This document shows, one piece after another, positions 1 through 9,355 of a stretch of 49,616 nucleotides of DNA. Origin of the DNA: Parachlamydia acanthamoebae (lineage in GTDB: Bacteria; Chlamydiota; Chlamydiia; Chlamydiales; Parachlamydiaceae); the NCBI RefSeq assembly GCF_000875975.1, contig NZ_BAWW01000013.1:1-49616 (forward strand), written 5' to 3'. The position numbers were made by a program, and so were the translations under genes. The stretch's first letter is position 1. Each line of letters starts with the position of its first letter. The notes beneath the pieces are model-generated. The model had not been told where the DNA came from. It worked only from the letters and a program-made list of their open reading frames with translations, and did no database searches.

Positions 1-66
1 TGAGCGCACTCCCATTTAGTTTTTGTCGTAAAAAACATTTTAAGGATGCGCTCTCTTTTTTTCACC

Positions 67-372
67 TCATACACAACTTTTGATCATATCTCTATTTTTC
101 AAGCCAAGCTTTGTTTCGGAAAGGTGATGTGCGCGATTTTTTTTAAAGATGGCGAGAGCTATAAAATGAATGGCTGTGTGGAGGGATCCGGCTGTGAGAT
201 GAAAAGTACCTATCACCGTGCCGAAGAAAGGTATATACCCATAAGAGTTCAATCGACTCGCAGGAAGTGAATTCAAATTTACCTTTTTATCAGGAAATAT
301 GTCTGTTGTCGTTATAATGTCTGGTCGCTGTGCAGAACCGGATAAAAAATTTCCGGTGGCAGAAAATCCCAT
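67..372 (-). CDS. Truncated copy of a small tandem paralogue family
   Basis: Function unknown. The 101-residue product begins MGFSATGNFLSGS, nearly the same as the gene at 1204-1728, and keeps the shared blocks RPDI, YIPF and KLGLKN. It then ends in RDMIKSCV, where the other two copies continue into a conserved hydrophobic block (EMIPLI) and a basic C-terminus. A deletion or frameshift near codon 92 probably removed that half, so this is likely a decaying copy. The start has a strong ribosome site, AAAGGAG, seven bases upstream. A hydrophobic stretch lies around residues 50-75. Codon use and base composition resemble the neighbours. Confidence 0.55.
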   Translation of the reverse strand: MGFSATGNFLSGSAQRPDIITTTDIFPDKKVNLNSLPASRLNSYGYIPFFGTVIGTFHLTAGSLHTAIHFIALAIFKKNRAHHLSETKLGLKNRDMIKSCV

Positions 373-464
373 CGTTTACTCCTTTTATCATTAGATGAAT
401 ATAAAAAGAGCTTATGTTTTTTTTCTTAAAAAACAAGCTAAATTTCAATGAGAAGAATAAAAAA

Positions 465-488
465 GGAGCACTAAGAAATAAGTGCTCC
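465..488 (-). terminator. Rho-independent terminator after the second paralogue
   Basis: An 8-bp perfect stem (GGAGCACT / AGTGCTCC) with an 8-base loop is followed, read on the minus strand, by a T-rich tract. It lies just downstream of the gene ending at 519 and separates it from the truncated copy. Confidence 0.75.
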
Positions 489-518
489 ATGAATGGTTAA
501 TTTTCTAAAGATGAAGAC

Positions 519-980
519 CTATGTTAAGGGATGCATAGAATATTCTTTTTCATTATTAAAAATTACGTAATGGCCATCATATAATTCTCTATTATCATCA
601 ATGATGTCCAATGCTTTGCTATGATATATATTAAGTCGGACTGTATCCGTAAGAAACAACGCCACATTTCCTATAAGAGGGATCATTTCAACCAATCCTC
701 TTGCAACATTTTTTGCCCCTAGCTTTGCTTCCAGCAGGTTATGCTTCCGATTTCCTACAATTGCACAAGATAGGTGCACGACTGTGTGAAAGGAACCCAA
801 TCCAGCTCGAGCAGTCCCTGAGAATGAGCTAATGATCGGAATATATCCGAGCCTATTTAACTTACTTACGGCAATTACTTTGATACGCACATCTTCTCCG
901 GCACGAACTGTTACTTGCGTTACAAGATCAGGGCGATGTGTAGACCCAGATAATAAGTTTTTAGTAATAGAAAAATCCAT
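519..980 (-). CDS. Small hydrophobic-segment protein, tandem paralogue 2
   Basis: Unknown function; 153 residues. It shares the start (MDFSITKNLLSGS), the RPDL block, LGYIPIISS, KLGAKN and RGLVEMIPLIGN with the copy at 1204-1728. Two hydrophobic stretches (about residues 45-70 and 85-112) flank a short basic linker. That recalls the paired hydrophobic segments of chlamydial inclusion-membrane proteins, but the spacing is wider and the assignment is only a guess. I chose the start at 980, not the ATG 17 codons upstream, because it aligns with the paralogues and has AGGA about six bases before it. A terminator follows, so it is probably its own transcription unit. Confidence 0.7.
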   Translation of the reverse strand: MDFSITKNLLSGSTHRPDLVTQVTVRAGEDVRIKVIAVSKLNRLGYIPIISSFSGTARAGLGSFHTVVHLSCAIVGNRKHNLLEAKLGAKNVARGLVEMIPLIGNVALFLTDTVRLNIYHSKALDIIDDNRELYDGHYVIFNNEKEYSMHPLT

Positions 981-1101
981 TTTCAATCCTTTTTTAAATA
1001 AAATGTTATCATTTAATTTATTAAAAGTCAAGGAGTTGAGGATAGGCGAAGAGTTACTTTAGATGATTTCTGTTTGTTCTGGAATTAACATGAGAAAAAA
1101 A

Positions 1102-1133
1102 CGCTTGAATCAGTCTAGAGAATGATTCAAACG
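1102..1133 (-). terminator. Rho-independent terminator after the third paralogue
   Basis: Read on the minus strand, an 11-bp stem with one G-T pair (CGTTTGAATCA / TGATTCAAGCG) and a 10-base loop is followed directly by seven T. It ends the transcript of the gene at 1204-1728. Confidence 0.8.
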
Positions 1134-1203
1134 CTTGCTTTGGCGAGAAATAAATGGGAATGTTTCACCGATTTTTTTCTATATCATTTCTTACTTGGAT
1201 CAC

Positions 1204-1728
1204 TTATTTTTGTAAATCATATCCATGCATCTTGCCCTTCTTGACCCATTTAATACTTTTATCATCAAGCTCCTGGAGTGTTTGTGTGCTCGCTACTTGC
1301 CCATATGCAAATAATGTCCCTTTATTTACGAAAGCTAATATGTAGTTATTAATTTGTTTTAAAGCTTTTTTCTCATCTCTACGCATTCTCAGTCTATCAA
1401 CGGCAATCAACGTTATATTGATTAGAGGAATCATTTCAATTGCCCCTCTTCCCATATTTTTTAATCCCAGTTTCATTTCCGCCAGGTGATGTTTGCGATT
1501 TTTTTTGCGGAAGGTCAGTGGTAAATGAATGACTGCATGGACACTACCTAATCCAAGTCGACCATAACCTGATAGTGAGCTGATAACTGGTATATACCCA
1601 AGTATATTAAGTCGCGAATTGAGACCAGATCTGATGTAAACGTTTTTATCATCCACAAGCACTCCCGTTAAAATATCGGGTCGAAGAGAAGAGCCTTTTA
1701 ATAAGCTTCCTGTAGCAGAAAATCCCAT
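1204..1728 (-). CDS. Small hydrophobic-segment protein, tandem paralogue 3
   Basis: Unknown function; 174 residues, the longest of the three tandem copies. Blocks shared with the neighbours are MGFSATGSLLKGSS, RPDIL, LGYIPVISSLSG, GLGSVHAVIHL, KLGLKN and RGAIEMIPLI. A hydrophobic segment at about residues 46-75 is followed by a very basic stretch (KKNRKHH) and a second hydrophobic segment near 100-118, then a charged C-terminal tail specific to this copy. The start has AAGGAA upstream. There is no clear signal peptide. Membrane association is plausible; a host-directed role is speculation based on the chlamydial context. Confidence 0.7.
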   Translation of the reverse strand: MGFSATGSLLKGSSLRPDILTGVLVDDKNVYIRSGLNSRLNILGYIPVISSLSGYGRLGLGSVHAVIHLPLTFRKKNRKHHLAEMKLGLKNMGRGAIEMIPLINITLIAVDRLRMRRDEKKALKQINNYILAFVNKGTLFAYGQVASTQTLQELDDKSIKWVKKGKMHGYDLQK

Positions 1729-1811
1729 CTTTATTCCTTTGTTAATTTTTTAAATTACACAAGGAATAGCGTATGATGGAAAGAATTACGGATGGTTCAT
1801 CAGATAGATAA

Positions 1812-2024
1812 CTAACTATATGAGATCTGCGTATAATCCTTAAAATAATCATGACAATGCATCGGTTTTTCTTTAAGCAGCTTGATATTTTCGATACATC
1901 TTTCGGGGAAGCATTAATAAAAGCCATAACCCCACTTTTTGGCCCCATGTTTTTCAATGCATCGCTTGGAAAGATCTATAAAATTCTCTAACCACTTCTT
2001 GGAAGTCTTAACAGAAGATAGTGC
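1812..2024 (-). pseudogene. Gene fragment with an in-frame stop
   Basis: On the minus strand about 70 codons read as protein-like sequence (SKKWLENFIDLSKRC, then KHGAKKWGYGFY, a TAA at 1914-1916, then CFPERCIENIKLLKEK) in one continuous frame. There is no start codon or ribosome site. The family is not recognised. Protein-like composition on both sides of the stop is the only evidence for a former gene. Confidence 0.4.
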
Positions 2025-2708
2025 TTATCGGGTAAGCAGAGAGAATGCAAAATGGGGGCCATAATCTTCACCTCAACTTATTTAGTATCTGCAATAACCG
2101 CCATGTGAATAAAAATGCGTGTCCCGATTCTGAAAGGCCTTGACATTTGCTTTTGACCAGTTGGTTTAGCTAAATAATCAACAGTTCATGAGGTTTACTC
2201 TAACTATTCTTGTTTTCTATAAGGATCATCTTCGGAGGTTTTGAAACACAGGAATTTTAAAAGACGATTCCGCTAAATCTCGGGATTTTTTGTATTTTGC
2301 TCCTTGACTTGCTGTACGGCACCAAAAATCTCCTTCCCCATCGTATTTAAAAAAACTCGTCGAATTTTCCATATTGCGTATGAATACTTTTGTGTTAATG
2401 GGTCGAGGCTTGGCAAGCAGAGATTCATTTTGTAGACGATAAGAGTAAATAATTTGGGTACTTTTGCATATAGGTTTGGATAGTGCTCCCATTATTTCCC
2501 GAGGAATTCGCATCAGCAAGGATTAATCTAACACTAAAGAAAATGCTTTGACGTACGGTTTCTTCAAAAAGGGGGCCATGAACGGGTCTCTGCTATAGAC
2601 TAAGTAATAATAAAAATTTTAAGTTGAGTGGACGGATAGAAAAAATGACATAATAAAGCAAATAGAAGAATCATTTGCTTGTTCATGTTTGTTTCTCAGA
2701 AAAGCTTT

Positions 2709-2734
2709 AACGAGAGCACCTGGATGCTCTCGTT
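2709..2734 (-). terminator. Terminator of the giant ankyrin gene
   Basis: A perfect 10-bp stem (AACGAGAGCA / TGCTCTCGTT) with a 6-base loop lies about 70 bases downstream of the ankyrin stop codon. The outer flanks (CTTTAAC / GTTAAAG) can extend the pairing. The T-tract on the minus side is short. Confidence 0.65.
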
Positions 2735-2802
2735 GTGTTAAAGAGAAGAATATCTTTTCAAAAATATCAAAGTATTTTCTGAGAAAAAAAGAGAATTATT
2801 TT

Positions 2803-5800
2803 TTAGGATAAGATATGCATTTTCTTTAATAGATGAAAAACAGTCTCATCACTTATTGAGTAAGTCACATCCCCTGTGGTTTCATTAACTTCATATGGGA
2901 GAAGAGTTTCGAGAAGCTCGCTCTTAAAAAATTCTTTCAAAAGAGTTTTAAGTTTTCTATCTTTTTTGAAAGGAATTTTGTTTTCTAGAAGATATTGACG
3001 AGCTTCTGAACGAGACATTTTAGAGGCTTTTTGTAAAATATCGTCATAAAAACTTTTATTCCAATCTTCCTCTTTAATGAGACTATTAAAATGCTCTAAT
3101 CTTCTATGTTCGGTAAGCGCTGCTTCAGGAGAAATGTCTTCCTGTAAATCTATAATTTGTGTCTTTAAATAATCATAAATTTGTGCTGAGGTAAGGCCTG
3201 CTTTTTCCATATCTCTAACATTTGCCAACAAGCGGTCATAAAAAGGTTTATTCCATTCTTCAACCTGTGTGACTTTGTATTCTTGTAAATAATTTTGTTT
3301 GCGATGATTTAAAATAGCACTTTTTACAGATTCATCGTGGGACAAATAGATTTCATCTTCTTTTAAGAGAATTTGTCTAATTTCCTGTCTCGATTTTTTT
3401 AAAGCTTTTAGATCCTCAATTTTCTGTAAAGCTGCTTTGAATCGTTCTGTATGTTCATAGCTGGTCGGAGCATTATCTTTGAACCAGTCTACGATGAGTT
3501 CACGGAGTTTAGGATTGCTCAATCTGTCTAATAGAAAGCCTTTAACATTTCTAAAAATTTCTGTTGGGGTGTATTCATACTGAAATCTTGTTAAAACTTC
3601 TTCCTGGCCTATTTGAATTCCCGAATATTCATCTTCTACAAATGTTTCGAAGAAAGGCAAATTTAATGTTTCACCCACTAAATACATGAATTGACTAAAG
3701 CGGTGCGTTTCATAAGCTGCTCCAGGTATTTTTTTTGCCCAGTTTTCTAAAATTCCCTGTCGATGTCCTTGTAAATGATTGCCAGCAAAAAGAGGCAATG
3801 TTTCATCGAGCTCTTGAAAAGGGGTGCAGTAAAGCGCGTACATTCTTTTTGCTTCGACAATTTTTCCGCCGCAGAATTGTCCCATCACAGCAATATCAAT
3901 CAAAATGGTCGCTTTGGCATTGGCATCATCCATATGGAGTAGGAGGTTGCCAAGATGTCTTAGAACATTTTCGAAATCTTCATAGTGTTTCAGATATTCT
4001 GTTTCATCTTTAGGAACACCTGTGAAATCGCGTGGTTTTTCTCGGATTCTTTTGATGAGTCCTTGAATACCTCCTTCTCCATCTAGCTTAGTACCTTTGT
4101 GGAGGATTTCAATGGTTGTCGGGTCACCATCGCATGTGAGTTTTTTTGGATCCCGGTATCCGGGTAGATCAGGATTTGTAAAATTAATCTCTAAAAACAT
4201 TTTCTCAAGATTATCTAAATCAAAATTAGGTCCAGGAGGGATATCTTTATTTTCTGAACTGGTCATGGAAAAATGCGCTGGATTAACAGTAAACCGCATA
4301 TTTTGCAGATCTTCTCGTGCAAAACTGCTTTTCCATAAATGATCATGAAAGCTTGCGAGGTCAACCTCTCCCCAATGTTTTAAGATTGCCGATTCAAATT
4401 TCATCATTAATTGGGTGTCTTGGAGCAGAAGAGGAATTTCAAGGGGATTTCCTGTAAATTGAGATTCCTTTTCTGCAAAAATGTGTGGTAGAGATTCATT
4501 GAGCGCTTTTCGATAATCTAGTTCAAATTCAATCTCCTCAGGTTGAATAAGAGGGGTCATTAAAAGATGAAAGAGATAATTTTTGATCAAATTAAAATAC
4601 GCATCCACATTAAAGTAAGAGGAGGTATTGAAAAACTCATGAATTTTCTTAATACTTAATCTTTTTTGAATAGCAGAGATTAATAAAAAAGTATTGTGCC
4701 TTTGGATGACTAATGACAAAAATTCAGACAAAGGAAAATTTGGATGAGCAAAAGAATCGATTGGTAAACCTAAATCAAGTAGGGCATAGATCTCATTCAG
4801 AGATAGACGACTATTGACCAGGACAAAGAAAAACGGAGCTCGTCCCTCATTATCTTTAAAGAAATTGGCATAGGGAATGAGGGTTTTAATGACTTCGAAA
4901 GAAGTCTGTTTACAAGCAACATGAAAAGGGGTCAGTTCACAGATATCTTGATGGTTAACAAGCTCAGCTGCATTGTCCTTAATAAACAATTGGATGTGTT
5001 CTAGTTGAACATTTTTATTTAGGCATAGATGAAAGAGAGCGGTGCGTTTTTGACTGTCGCCTAATTCTCTTTTTACACCATTGCTGATTAAGCATTCCAA
5101 GAGATCTAAGTTAGAAATGCAAGCATGGTGCAAAGCGGATAAGCCTTTCGAATCTTGCTGATTGATTAAAGATGCAAAATCAGGGAATTTTTTTAGCGCT
5201 TCTATATAGAGCTCCAAAATTTCTCGGGGGAGTTCATGATTTTTGCAAATTTCAAATAGTGGCACTTTAGAGGCATCAGCTCCCCATTTAAGAAGAAGTT
5301 CTACGAGCTTAAAATTATTCGAACAAGCATTTAGCAGAGGTAATTCATTGTTTGTGCTTTTAAGTTCAAGATGTTCTTGAAGTGAAAGCGCTTCAGTCAT
5401 CTCATCTGGAGAGGATTTTGTGATTTTTTTAATTAATCGTTCAAAATCTCGAGGGGTTGCATCAATATTTGTACAAATCAAGTGCAGGACTGAAAGTTTG
5501 TTTGTGGTAAGCGCATGGATATCCGATCTAGACTTTAAAAGTAACCGGATAAGGGACCTATTTTCAGCACAAGCCCAGTGGAGTAATGTGAAGTCCAATT
5601 TAAACTTATAAGAGGCAAATTGTTGTAATTGCTTGGGTGAAAACAGTTCTTTCAGAATTTTGGAATCAACTTTTGAATTTCTAATAAGGAGCTCTAGGCA
5701 AGTGAGGTACTCAGCGTTCGAGACGAAAAGATCAGATTCTTCTCTCAAAAGAAAGTTAAAAATTTGGCTGTCAAAGGGAGACTTTTGACAAATTAGATGA

Positions 5801-7368
5801 AGAGGAGTATTGCCATTTTTGTTTATTTGCAAACGAAGATGAGGCGTTTTTTTAATGATTTTTTTAATAAGACCTGCTACTTCTGGCCCAGAATTGTGGC
5901 ACAGAATATGTAAAAGTGTATTCCCATTTTGATCAGTGACATCAAGATTTGCGCCAAGTTTGATCAAAGCTTTCACTAACTTTGCATTGATTGGAATAGT
6001 AGTACATGCAATTTGAATAGCCGTTAGGCCGATATCTGTTTTGGCTTCTAAGTATTCTTTGAGATCTTCACCGATTCTTTTGACGAGAATTTCTAGAACA
6101 GCCATTGGAAGTTCCGAATTTTCGCAAATGTAGTGTAGAGATGTGTATTTATCATTATTTTGTGCCATAACCAATCCCCAAGGGTTTTGGCTTTTGGCTA
6201 TAATGGCTTCAATAATCTCTGCAGACATTTCGGGATTTTCACACGCGTTGTGGAGAGGCGAATTTTCGTTATGATCCACATAATCCACATCAGCGCCTAG
6301 GTCGAATAAAACTTGAAACAGTTCTAATGAAGGATTTTCTCTTAAAGCGAGCAAATGTAAAGGCGTTTCCTCCTTCTCATTATGGGAATTAATCGTCTCA
6401 GGTTTTGCTAATAGTTGAATACAACGAGATGTAGCAGAAGGATTTCTGCAGGCGAAATGTAAAGGAGATTCGTTGTTACAATCGGTTAAATCACAATTTG
6501 CTCCCATTTCTAGTAATAGAGAGACAACGTCGAGATTAATTGGATTCGCTAGCAGGGCAATATGTAGGGCAGTACGGCCAGCAAGATCTTGATGATTGAC
6601 TAGATCAAAAGAAGCATCTTGTTTTTTACCTGTCGATAGCAAAAGCTTGATAATCGTTGGATCGATATTAGAAGTAGCACAGGCGATATGCAGCGGGGAG
6701 CTATTTTCAAGGTTAGGAATAAAAACATTAGCTCCGTATTTGAGTAGGATTTGAATGTTATGCGGATTTGGATTAGATTCAAGGCAAATATGGAGTGGTG
6801 TTTCTCCTGTTGTATTTTGAAAATCCAGAGCTTTAGGATCTGCCCTTAAAGTCAACTGAATGAGGTACTCCAATTGCTGTGGCGTTAAGTGTTTATTTGA
6901 ACAAGCGCACGGAAGAATAGATTCATTTCTAGCTAAATCTGAACTCAAAAAAACAAGACTTGCTCCAGCGTCGACTAACACGCGAATGCTTTTAAGATCT
7001 ACTGGATTGCGCAAACAAACGATTTCAAGAGGCGACAACCCTTCTTGATCACCCTCGTTTACATATTCCTTTAGGGAAGAATGATCATTTGTATTTTTAA
7101 TAAAAAAATTTAAAATGCGGTGGTCCAAGCTAGGATTTTTGCAGAGATGATGAAGGAGGTTTCCTGCTGTTGTCCTCGCCCCTAATTTATGCAAGAATAA
7201 GACCGTGTTTGGGTTAACAGGTTTTGCCTGACAAGCGACTTCCAAGGCATTTTTTCCATTTAAGGTTGTATTAAGATACTCGGATATGTCTTGCTCATAT
7301 CTTCCCGCTTCAATGATAACTTTTAGAGTCGATTCTTTCATGCCTGGGTGTTGGCAGGCAAAGTGCAA
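2803..7368 (-). CDS. Giant ankyrin-repeat protein, C-terminal part (frame split from the 7379-9355 frame)
   Basis: The first about 930 residues are consecutive ankyrin repeats, roughly 25, with typical cores such as GETPLHICL, SPLHIACA, GRTALHIAL and GNTPLHLIC. Repeats are a few residues longer than the 33-residue standard. Residues about 940-1521 form a separate non-repeat region with a hydrophobic block around AVMGQFCGGKIVEAKRMY, followed by charged helical stretches; I do not recognise this domain. The frame opens at a TTG with no ribosome site, directly in the middle of an ankyrin repeat, so this is not an independent gene start. It is the continuation of the upstream frame, separated by a 10-bp tandem duplication. 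Ankyrin repeats bind proteins; a secreted host-interaction role is inferred from the lineage. No signal peptide. Confidence 0.85.
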   Translation of the reverse strand: MHFACQHPGMKESTLKVIIEAGRYEQDISEYLNTTLNGKNALEVACQAKPVNPNTVLFLHKLGARTTAGNLLHHLCKNPSLDHRILNFFIKNTNDHSSLKEYVNEGDQEGLSPLEIVCLRNPVDLKSIRVLVDAGASLVFLSSDLARNESILPCACSNKHLTPQQLEYLIQLTLRADPKALDFQNTTGETPLHICLESNPNPHNIQILLKYGANVFIPNLENSSPLHIACATSNIDPTIIKLLLSTGKKQDASFDLVNHQDLAGRTALHIALLANPINLDVVSLLLEMGANCDLTDCNNESPLHFACRNPSATSRCIQLLAKPETINSHNEKEETPLHLLALRENPSLELFQVLFDLGADVDYVDHNENSPLHNACENPEMSAEIIEAIIAKSQNPWGLVMAQNNDKYTSLHYICENSELPMAVLEILVKRIGEDLKEYLEAKTDIGLTAIQIACTTIPINAKLVKALIKLGANLDVTDQNGNTLLHILCHNSGPEVAGLIKKIIKKTPHLRLQINKNGNTPLHLICQKSPFDSQIFNFLLREESDLFVSNAEYLTCLELLIRNSKVDSKILKELFSPKQLQQFASYKFKLDFTLLHWACAENRSLIRLLLKSRSDIHALTTNKLSVLHLICTNIDATPRDFERLIKKITKSSPDEMTEALSLQEHLELKSTNNELPLLNACSNNFKLVELLLKWGADASKVPLFEICKNHELPREILELYIEALKKFPDFASLINQQDSKGLSALHHACISNLDLLECLISNGVKRELGDSQKRTALFHLCLNKNVQLEHIQLFIKDNAAELVNHQDICELTPFHVACKQTSFEVIKTLIPYANFFKDNEGRAPFFFVLVNSRLSLNEIYALLDLGLPIDSFAHPNFPLSEFLSLVIQRHNTFLLISAIQKRLSIKKIHEFFNTSSYFNVDAYFNLIKNYLFHLLMTPLIQPEEIEFELDYRKALNESLPHIFAEKESQFTGNPLEIPLLLQDTQLMMKFESAILKHWGEVDLASFHDHLWKSSFAREDLQNMRFTVNPAHFSMTSSENKDIPPGPNFDLDNLEKMFLEINFTNPDLPGYRDPKKLTCDGDPTTIEILHKGTKLDGEGGIQGLIKRIREKPRDFTGVPKDETEYLKHYEDFENVLRHLGNLLLHMDDANAKATILIDIAVMGQFCGGKIVEAKRMYALYCTPFQELDETLPLFAGNHLQGHRQGILENWAKKIPGAAYETHRFSQFMYLVGETLNLPFFETFVEDEYSGIQIGQEEVLTRFQYEYTPTEIFRNVKGFLLDRLSNPKLRELIVDWFKDNAPTSYEHTERFKAALQKIEDLKALKKSRQEIRQILLKEDEIYLSHDESVKSAILNHRKQNYLQEYKVTQVEEWNKPFYDRLLANVRDMEKAGLTSAQIYDYLKTQIIDLQEDISPEAALTEHRRLEHFNSLIKEEDWNKSFYDDILQKASKMSRSEARQYLLENKIPFKKDRKLKTLLKEFFKSELLETLLPYEVNETTGDVTYSISDETVFHLLKKMHILS

Positions 7369-7378
7369 ATAGGAGAGA

Positions 7379-9355
7379 TCAGTTGGATCGATGTGGATCG
7401 ATGCGGGTTTCGTTGATTAAAAGTTCAATGACTTTTGGATTAATCTTTGCTTGCAAAGCCACACCGAGAGCCGTTTGTTCGGAAGATTGTAAATTGATAT
7501 AGGCGTCAAAATTGACATCTTCATTTTTAACCGCTGAAATAATTTTTTGGACAGCTTCCGGGGTCGCATCTTGACTTCGACAAATTAGGTGTAGTAGAGA
7601 CCCCCATTGAACATGAGTTACACTCGCTTTAGCTCCCTTTGAAATAAGATAATCAATGATTTCCGGGTGACTTGCATGTTTGAAACTTGCAGCTTGGAGA
7701 GCACAAATTTGGTTTTCATCAGTTTGATTCAGATAAGCATGGATGAGACCTTTTCTTTCTGCTGCTTCGACGATGGCTTTAATATCTTCTAAGGAAGCGT
7801 GTTTATTAAAGCAGGCTATTAGTAAAGGGGATTGGGTTTTTTTATTTAAAAAAACATCAGCTCCTTTATCAATGAGAGGTTTAATGAACGATGCATTCAA
7901 TTCACAGGCTTTCATTAAAAGCGTCTTCCCTGTGTCATCTTGTTCATTGATTAGGTCTGTAGGGTTGTATGTTTTTGCTAGAAGATTTAGTAAAAAGGTG
8001 AAACCTTCCACAGGATTAGAAGGATTACTGCATAAGAGGGAAAGGAGATTGGATTCAGGTATAGCGCCATTTTCCACGAGAATTTCGATATATTGCGGAT
8101 TATGAGTGCAGGCTATGTCTAAAGGTTTTCGACCAAGTACATCACTTTGCTCCAGATTGGAGGTTTGATAATGTTTTGCATAATGCAAGAGTGTTGCAAT
8201 AACAGAGGGATTGTTGCTGTGTCCACATGCAATGTGAAGAGCTGAAAGTTTTTGGGTATTTGTGTGTTCAAGAAATGCTTTTGGGTCCATCACATTTTCT
8301 AAAACAAATTGAATGACTTCGGGCGAGATATTGGATTCGCAGGCATAATGTAAAATAGAATTGCCATGCTTGTCTAGAGCATAAATATTGGCATTCAAAC
8401 TTAATAATTTTTTAATAAGATCTAAATTAATGACTTTTGCAATAAAAAGAGTGTGAAAGATATGATGATTTTCATAGTCGCAGTCATTGATGTTGGCACC
8501 AGCCTGGAGGAGTTCCCGAAAATGTTCAAATGCTGGTGAAGAATGCTTGCTAAGGAAAAGGATAGCCGACAGACCTAAAGGATTTTTTATGCAGGGATTC
8601 GCTCCATTTTGCACAAGAGTGGCGATAAGGTGTGGTGAACTTTGACAGGCGTACATTAAAGGTGTATTCCCATTCTTGTCTGGGATATTAACGAAGTCTT
8701 TATTTTCTTGTATTTCAGCAAGTTTGGTAATTAAATTTTGTAAAACATCAGGTGCTGTCTGAGGGTTAAAGCATGCCCCAAAAAAAGCGTCTTTAGCTGG
8801 AATCGCATTGTGTTGTAAGAGTGGTACTATAAGCTTAGGATTTCTTTGGCTAGCAATAAATAAAGGTGTCTGGTGTTGGCCATCTCTAAAATTAACATCG
8901 GCACCAAGCTCAATGAAAAGCTTGATTAATTCATGGCTTGTGTATGGATTATGGCAAAGATAAATTAAAGATTTTTTGATGGAATTTGGATGAATAAGAT
9001 TTGACTTGTGTAAATTTTTAATTGAATCGGGGGTGGATGTCATGAGAATATGTTCAATTGGAGCAACACTTCTCAAAGTGCAGGCACTAGAATTCTTTTG
9101 ATCTAATTGTTGCCTATTTATAGCTGAGGCGAAGATTTCAAAGGTTGCGATATCAAGTCGACCTTTTTTTGATTTTTTTATACAGTCAATAATTTTATTA
9201 AAGGTATTTATTTCACCATTATTGACTAGTAATTTTTGGGCCAATTCAGATATAAAATTCTCTGATTCATTTATGTTTTTAATAATTAGTTCTTCAGGAC
9301 TATTTATTACCCAATCGCAAAAATTCGGATTAATTTCACCAAAAGTTGGGTTCAT
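7379..9355 (-). CDS. Giant ankyrin-repeat protein, N-terminal part
   Basis: This 658-residue frame starts with a good ribosome site (AAGGAG, seven bases upstream). An N-terminal region of about 90 residues is followed by roughly 15 ankyrin repeats (GNTPLMYACQ, GNSILHYACE, LSALHIACGH, GKTLLMKACE). It stops abruptly after the start of a repeat (ETRIDPHRSN). Removing one copy of the 10-bp repeat at 7384-7403 makes the frame read ETRIDPTDLSYLHFACQ and join the downstream frame, giving one 2180-residue protein. The gene therefore appears broken, or switchable, in this sequence. If translated as is, the product is ankyrin repeats without the C-terminal domain. The 175-base gap to the divergent gene at 9531 must hold its promoter. 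Confidence 0.9.
   Translation of the reverse strand: MNPTFGEINPNFCDWVINSPEELIIKNINESENFISELAQKLLVNNGEINTFNKIIDCIKKSKKGRLDIATFEIFASAINRQQLDQKNSSACTLRSVAPIEHILMTSTPDSIKNLHKSNLIHPNSIKKSLIYLCHNPYTSHELIKLFIELGADVNFRDGQHQTPLFIASQRNPKLIVPLLQHNAIPAKDAFFGACFNPQTAPDVLQNLITKLAEIQENKDFVNIPDKNGNTPLMYACQSSPHLIATLVQNGANPCIKNPLGLSAILFLSKHSSPAFEHFRELLQAGANINDCDYENHHIFHTLFIAKVINLDLIKKLLSLNANIYALDKHGNSILHYACESNISPEVIQFVLENVMDPKAFLEHTNTQKLSALHIACGHSNNPSVIATLLHYAKHYQTSNLEQSDVLGRKPLDIACTHNPQYIEILVENGAIPESNLLSLLCSNPSNPVEGFTFLLNLLAKTYNPTDLINEQDDTGKTLLMKACELNASFIKPLIDKGADVFLNKKTQSPLLIACFNKHASLEDIKAIVEAAERKGLIHAYLNQTDENQICALQAASFKHASHPEIIDYLISKGAKASVTHVQWGSLLHLICRSQDATPEAVQKIISAVKNEDVNFDAYINLQSSEQTALGVALQAKINPKVIELLINETRIDPHRSN
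7384..7403. repeat. Exact 10-bp tandem duplication causing the frameshift
   Basis: TGGATCGATG occurs twice back to back (7384-7393 and 7394-7403). Ten bases is not a multiple of three, so the second copy shifts the ankyrin frame. Deleting one unit gives 6543 bases from 2803 to 9355, exactly 2181 codons with a continuous ankyrin repeat across the join. Confidence 0.9.

Larger units (their letters stand above)
1742..2802. other. 1-kb stretch without an intact gene, probably decayed coding DNA
   Basis: No reading frame here has both a convincing start and a recognisable product. Several short minus-strand pieces read like protein in different frames: one at 1812-2024 interrupted by TAA, a 35-codon piece at 2078-2185 ending GTRIFIHMAVIADTK, and a 97-codon frame at 2226-2519 whose neighbouring frame also reads plausibly. 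I could not assign a family. The right end holds the ankyrin gene's terminator. Confidence 0.45.

Noticed and set aside
2-53. GAGCGCA / TGCGCTC inverted repeat near the left edge, read as a terminator
   Set aside because: Only 7 bp of pairing with a 38-base loop; a T-run follows, but no gene is visible upstream within the window to end there.
2226-2519. 97-codon minus-strand frame as a gene
   Set aside because: Weak start, no recognisable family, and a neighbouring frame reads equally well, so it is probably part of a decayed region.
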